Below, piece after piece: positions 6,512-8,086 of a DNA stretch of 8,086 nt. The notes beneath the pieces were generated by a model that was given only the letters and a program-made list of their open reading frames with translations, had not been told where the DNA came from and did no database searches. Numbering within the stretch: the first letter of the stretch is position 1; every line of letters starts with the position of its first letter. The DNA is taken from assembly GCA_013698435.1 (NCBI GenBank), contig JACCVA010000119.1:1-8086 (forward strand), given 5' to 3'. The position numbers and the translations under genes are program-made. The stretch comes from Nocardioidaceae bacterium (GTDB lineage Bacteria > Actinomycetota > Actinomycetes > Propionibacteriales > Nocardioidaceae).

Positions 6512-6534
6512 GTCGGGACGGGACTCGTCCCGAC
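6512..6534. repeat. Perfect 9-bp inverted repeat between the unknown gene and pdxT
   Basis: GTCGGGACG (6512-6520) and CGTCCCGAC (6526-6534) are exact inverted repeats separated by five bases (GGACT). It could form a stable RNA hairpin on either strand, ending transcription after the unknown gene or marking a processing site, or be an operator overlapping the -35 zone of the candidate pdxT promoter. No T-rich run follows on the minus strand, so it is not a classical intrinsic terminator. Function is undetermined; the repeat itself is plain in the sequence. Confidence 0.6.
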
Positions 6535-6584
6535 TGCATGGTCAGCTGCTGCTGGCTCCTGGGACGCCGAGGACGAAGGTCCGG

Positions 6585-7190
6585 TCAGAGTGCCAGGTCT
6601 GCGGCGGTGCTGACGCGCGCCGGCCGCCGTTCCCAGGCAACCGAGACCTCGACACGCCCCTCGTCGAAGAGAGACTCGATTCCGTGCCGGCCGAGGGTGC
6701 CGGTGACCAGTTCGAGAAGACCGTCCCCGGGGGCGACGTTTGCACTGGTCCCGTGCCAGACGTTCAGCTCGAGCATGCTGTGCTCGACGGCGTGCCAGAC
6801 GTCGGCCGGGGTGAAGTAGACGATTCCCAGAGGGCGGCGGCCTCGCTCGGCTGCCAGCTCAAGGGTCTCCTGCGCGACCCAGTGGTCGTCGACGGCCTCG
6901 AGCACGACCACACCCGCGGATCGCAGGTCGGCGAAGGCCGCTTGCAAGCGGTCGAAGGCCGACAGCGGCGGCCAGCGTGTGGCTGCCTGCGCGAGAGCGG
7001 CGCGGGCGTCGTCGAGGAAGCGGTCGGTCAGGACCGCCGCCTCCTTGGCGTCCTTCACCTCGTCGAGCACGGCGTCGTAGACGTCCGAACGGACGTCCTC
7101 GTCGCGCTGGTAGCCCGACCACACCTGCACCCGCGCGTAGGTACGCAGCTGGTCGAGGCGCGCGGCCTTGTCTGGGCTCCCGATGGCCAT
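6585..7190 (-). CDS. Uncharacterised actinobacterial protein (possibly DUF6891-like)
   Basis: I cannot assign a function. The 201-aa protein starts MAIGSPDKAARLDQLRTYAR and has no signal peptide, no membrane helix and no cysteine. The first half (about 8-90) is rich in Asp, Glu, Arg and Ala and looks helical, with YARVQVWSGYQRDEDV (18-33) as its most distinctive part. The second half looks alpha/beta, with GVVVLEA (93-99), RPLGIVYFTPADVWHAVE (119-136), and a final strand-like stretch VEVSVAWERR (180-189). The layout (helical YAR.QVW.GY start, then a G.V.F...D segment, a W.RR end) reminds me of the actinobacterial DUF6891 family, from memory and unconfirmed. The ATG is supported by GAGGAA (7194-7199). 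It starts 44 bases after the pdxS stop, so it is probably cotranscribed with pdxS. Base composition resembles the neighbours. Confidence 0.85.
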   Translation of the reverse strand: MAIGSPDKAARLDQLRTYARVQVWSGYQRDEDVRSDVYDAVLDEVKDAKEAAVLTDRFLDDARAALAQAATRWPPLSAFDRLQAAFADLRSAGVVVLEAVDDHWVAQETLELAAERGRRPLGIVYFTPADVWHAVEHSMLELNVWHGTSANVAPGDGLLELVTGTLGRHGIESLFDEGRVEVSVAWERRPARVSTAADLAL

Positions 7191-7234
7191 CGGTTCCTCG
7201 TCCTGTCTCGCTGCTGTCGAGCCGTGCCCGGCAG

Positions 7235-8086
7235 CTACCAGCCGCGCTCGGCGAGCCGGTGCGGCTGCGGGATGTCGTCGACGTTGATTCCGACCATGGC
7301 TTCGCCGAGTCCGCGCGACACCTTCGCGATGACGTCGGGATCGTCGTGGAAGGTGGTCGCCTTCACGATGGCTGCCGCCCGCTGCTCGGGGTTGCCGGCC
7401 TTGAAGATGCCTGACCCGACGAACACGCCTTCGGCACCAAGCTGCATCATCATCGCCGCGTCGGCGGGGGTTGCGATCCCGCCGGCCGTGAACAGGACCA
7501 CCGGCAGTCGGCCGGCCTCGGCCACTTCCTTCACGAGCGGGTACGGCGCCTGCAGCTCCTTGGCCGCGACGTAGAGCTCGTCCTCGCTGAGCACGGACAG
7601 CCGGCGCAGCTCGCTTCGGATCTGGCGCATGTGCGTGGTCGCGTTCGACACGTCGCCGGTGCCGGCCTCGCCCTTGGAACGGATCATCGCCGCACCTTCG
7701 GTGATACGCCGCAGCGCCTCACCGAGGTTGGTCGCACCGCAGACGAAGGGCACCGTGAACTGCCACTTGTCGATGTGGTTGGCGTAGTCGGCCGGAGTCA
7801 GCACCTCGGACTCGTCGACGTAGTCGACGCCCAGCGACTGCAGGACCTGCGCCTCGACGAAGTGCCCGATGCGCGCCTTCGCCATCACCGGGATCGACAC
7901 CGTGTCGATGATCGCGTCGATCATGTCGGGGTCGCTCATCCGCGAGACGCCACCCTGCGCCCGGATGTCGGCCGGCACCCGCTCGAGCGCCATCACCGCC
8001 ACCGCGCCCGCGTCCTCGGCGATCTTCGCCTGCTCGGGGGTGACGACGTCCATGATCACGCCGCCCTTGAGCATCTCGGCCATTCC
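7235..8086 (-). CDS. pdxS: Pyridoxal 5'-phosphate synthase lyase subunit PdxS (partial, 5' end missing)
   Basis: PdxS is the (beta/alpha)8-barrel synthase that condenses ribose 5-phosphate, glyceraldehyde 3-phosphate and the ammonia delivered by PdxT into pyridoxal 5'-phosphate. The window holds the C-terminal 283 residues; the codon before the first visible Met encodes Gly and the frame stays open to the edge, matching the family's ..RGMAEMLKGGVIMDVV, so the Met at 8083 is internal and some N-terminal residues are missing. Counting from that Met, D12 (GVIMDVV), K69 (MAKARIGH) and K137 (SKGEAGTG) have the same spacing as Asp24, Lys81 and Lys149 of B. subtilis PdxS, so the catalytic lysines are intact. 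The phosphate-binding GGIATPADAA (201-210) and FVGSGIFK (221-228) are present. The protein ends ..HRLAERGW. Confidence 0.97.
   Translation of the reverse strand, partial: GMAEMLKGGVIMDVVTPEQAKIAEDAGAVAVMALERVPADIRAQGGVSRMSDPDMIDAIIDTVSIPVMAKARIGHFVEAQVLQSLGVDYVDESEVLTPADYANHIDKWQFTVPFVCGATNLGEALRRITEGAAMIRSKGEAGTGDVSNATTHMRQIRSELRRLSVLSEDELYVAAKELQAPYPLVKEVAEAGRLPVVLFTAGGIATPADAAMMMQLGAEGVFVGSGIFKAGNPEQRAAAIVKATTFHDDPDVIAKVSRGLGEAMVGINVDDIPQPHRLAERGW

Noticed and set aside
5946..7574. 542-codon plus-strand frame across pdxT, the unknown gene and pdxS
   Set aside because: Antisense to conserved genes, with composition explained by GC bias.
1..8086. Mobile elements, CRISPR arrays, tRNA genes, defence or secondary-metabolism genes
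   Set aside because: None seen; apart from one unknown gene every coding stretch is a recognised core gene.

Overview
This window is a compact piece of a high-GC actinobacterial chromosome with every convincing gene on the minus strand. Evidence for the organism type: strong G/C bias at third codon positions, GTG starts, Actinobacteria-style SecD with a long Pro/Thr/Ser-rich insert, and the conserved neighbourhood pdxS-pdxT-yebC-ruvC-ruvA-ruvB-yajC-secD-secF. The protein N-termini look more like Propionibacteriales/Nocardioides-type actinobacteria than Streptomyces, but that is an impression from memory, not a search result.

Read in the direction of transcription (right to left): pdxS (7235-8086, 5' end outside the window), a small uncharacterised gene (6585-7190), pdxT (5894-6496), yebC (5117-5878), a 112-bp gap carrying a perfect actinobacterial LexA/SOS box (5048-5061), ruvC (4477-5004), ruvA (3854-4480), ruvB (2793-3848), a 192-bp gap with a candidate promoter, yajC (2202-2600), secD (260-2200) and the start of secF (1-260, continuing outside the window). 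No stretch over 300 bases lacks a gene, and I see no tRNA, rRNA, CRISPR, insertion sequence or phage gene.

The genes form three functional groups. PdxS and PdxT are the two subunits of the pyridoxal 5'-phosphate synthase, here separated by an unknown gene. RuvC, RuvA and RuvB branch-migrate and cut Holliday junctions; their starts are overlapping or nearly so, and the SOS box sits in front of the set, so they probably form a DNA-damage-inducible unit. YajC, SecD and SecF are accessory membrane proteins of the Sec translocase, with secD/secF translationally coupled. YebC, between the vitamin B6 and Ruv genes, is a TACO1-type translation-related factor.

This is mostly ordinary core genome and I found no convincing new system. 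The most useful points are the perfect SOS box, the tandem-repeat, Pro/Thr/Ser-rich insert of SecD, the unknown gene wedged between pdxS and pdxT, and the possible leaderless start of pdxT next to a 9-bp inverted repeat. Several start sites are better placed well inside the longest open frames (yajC, secD, ruvA, ruvC), and the entries give the reasons.
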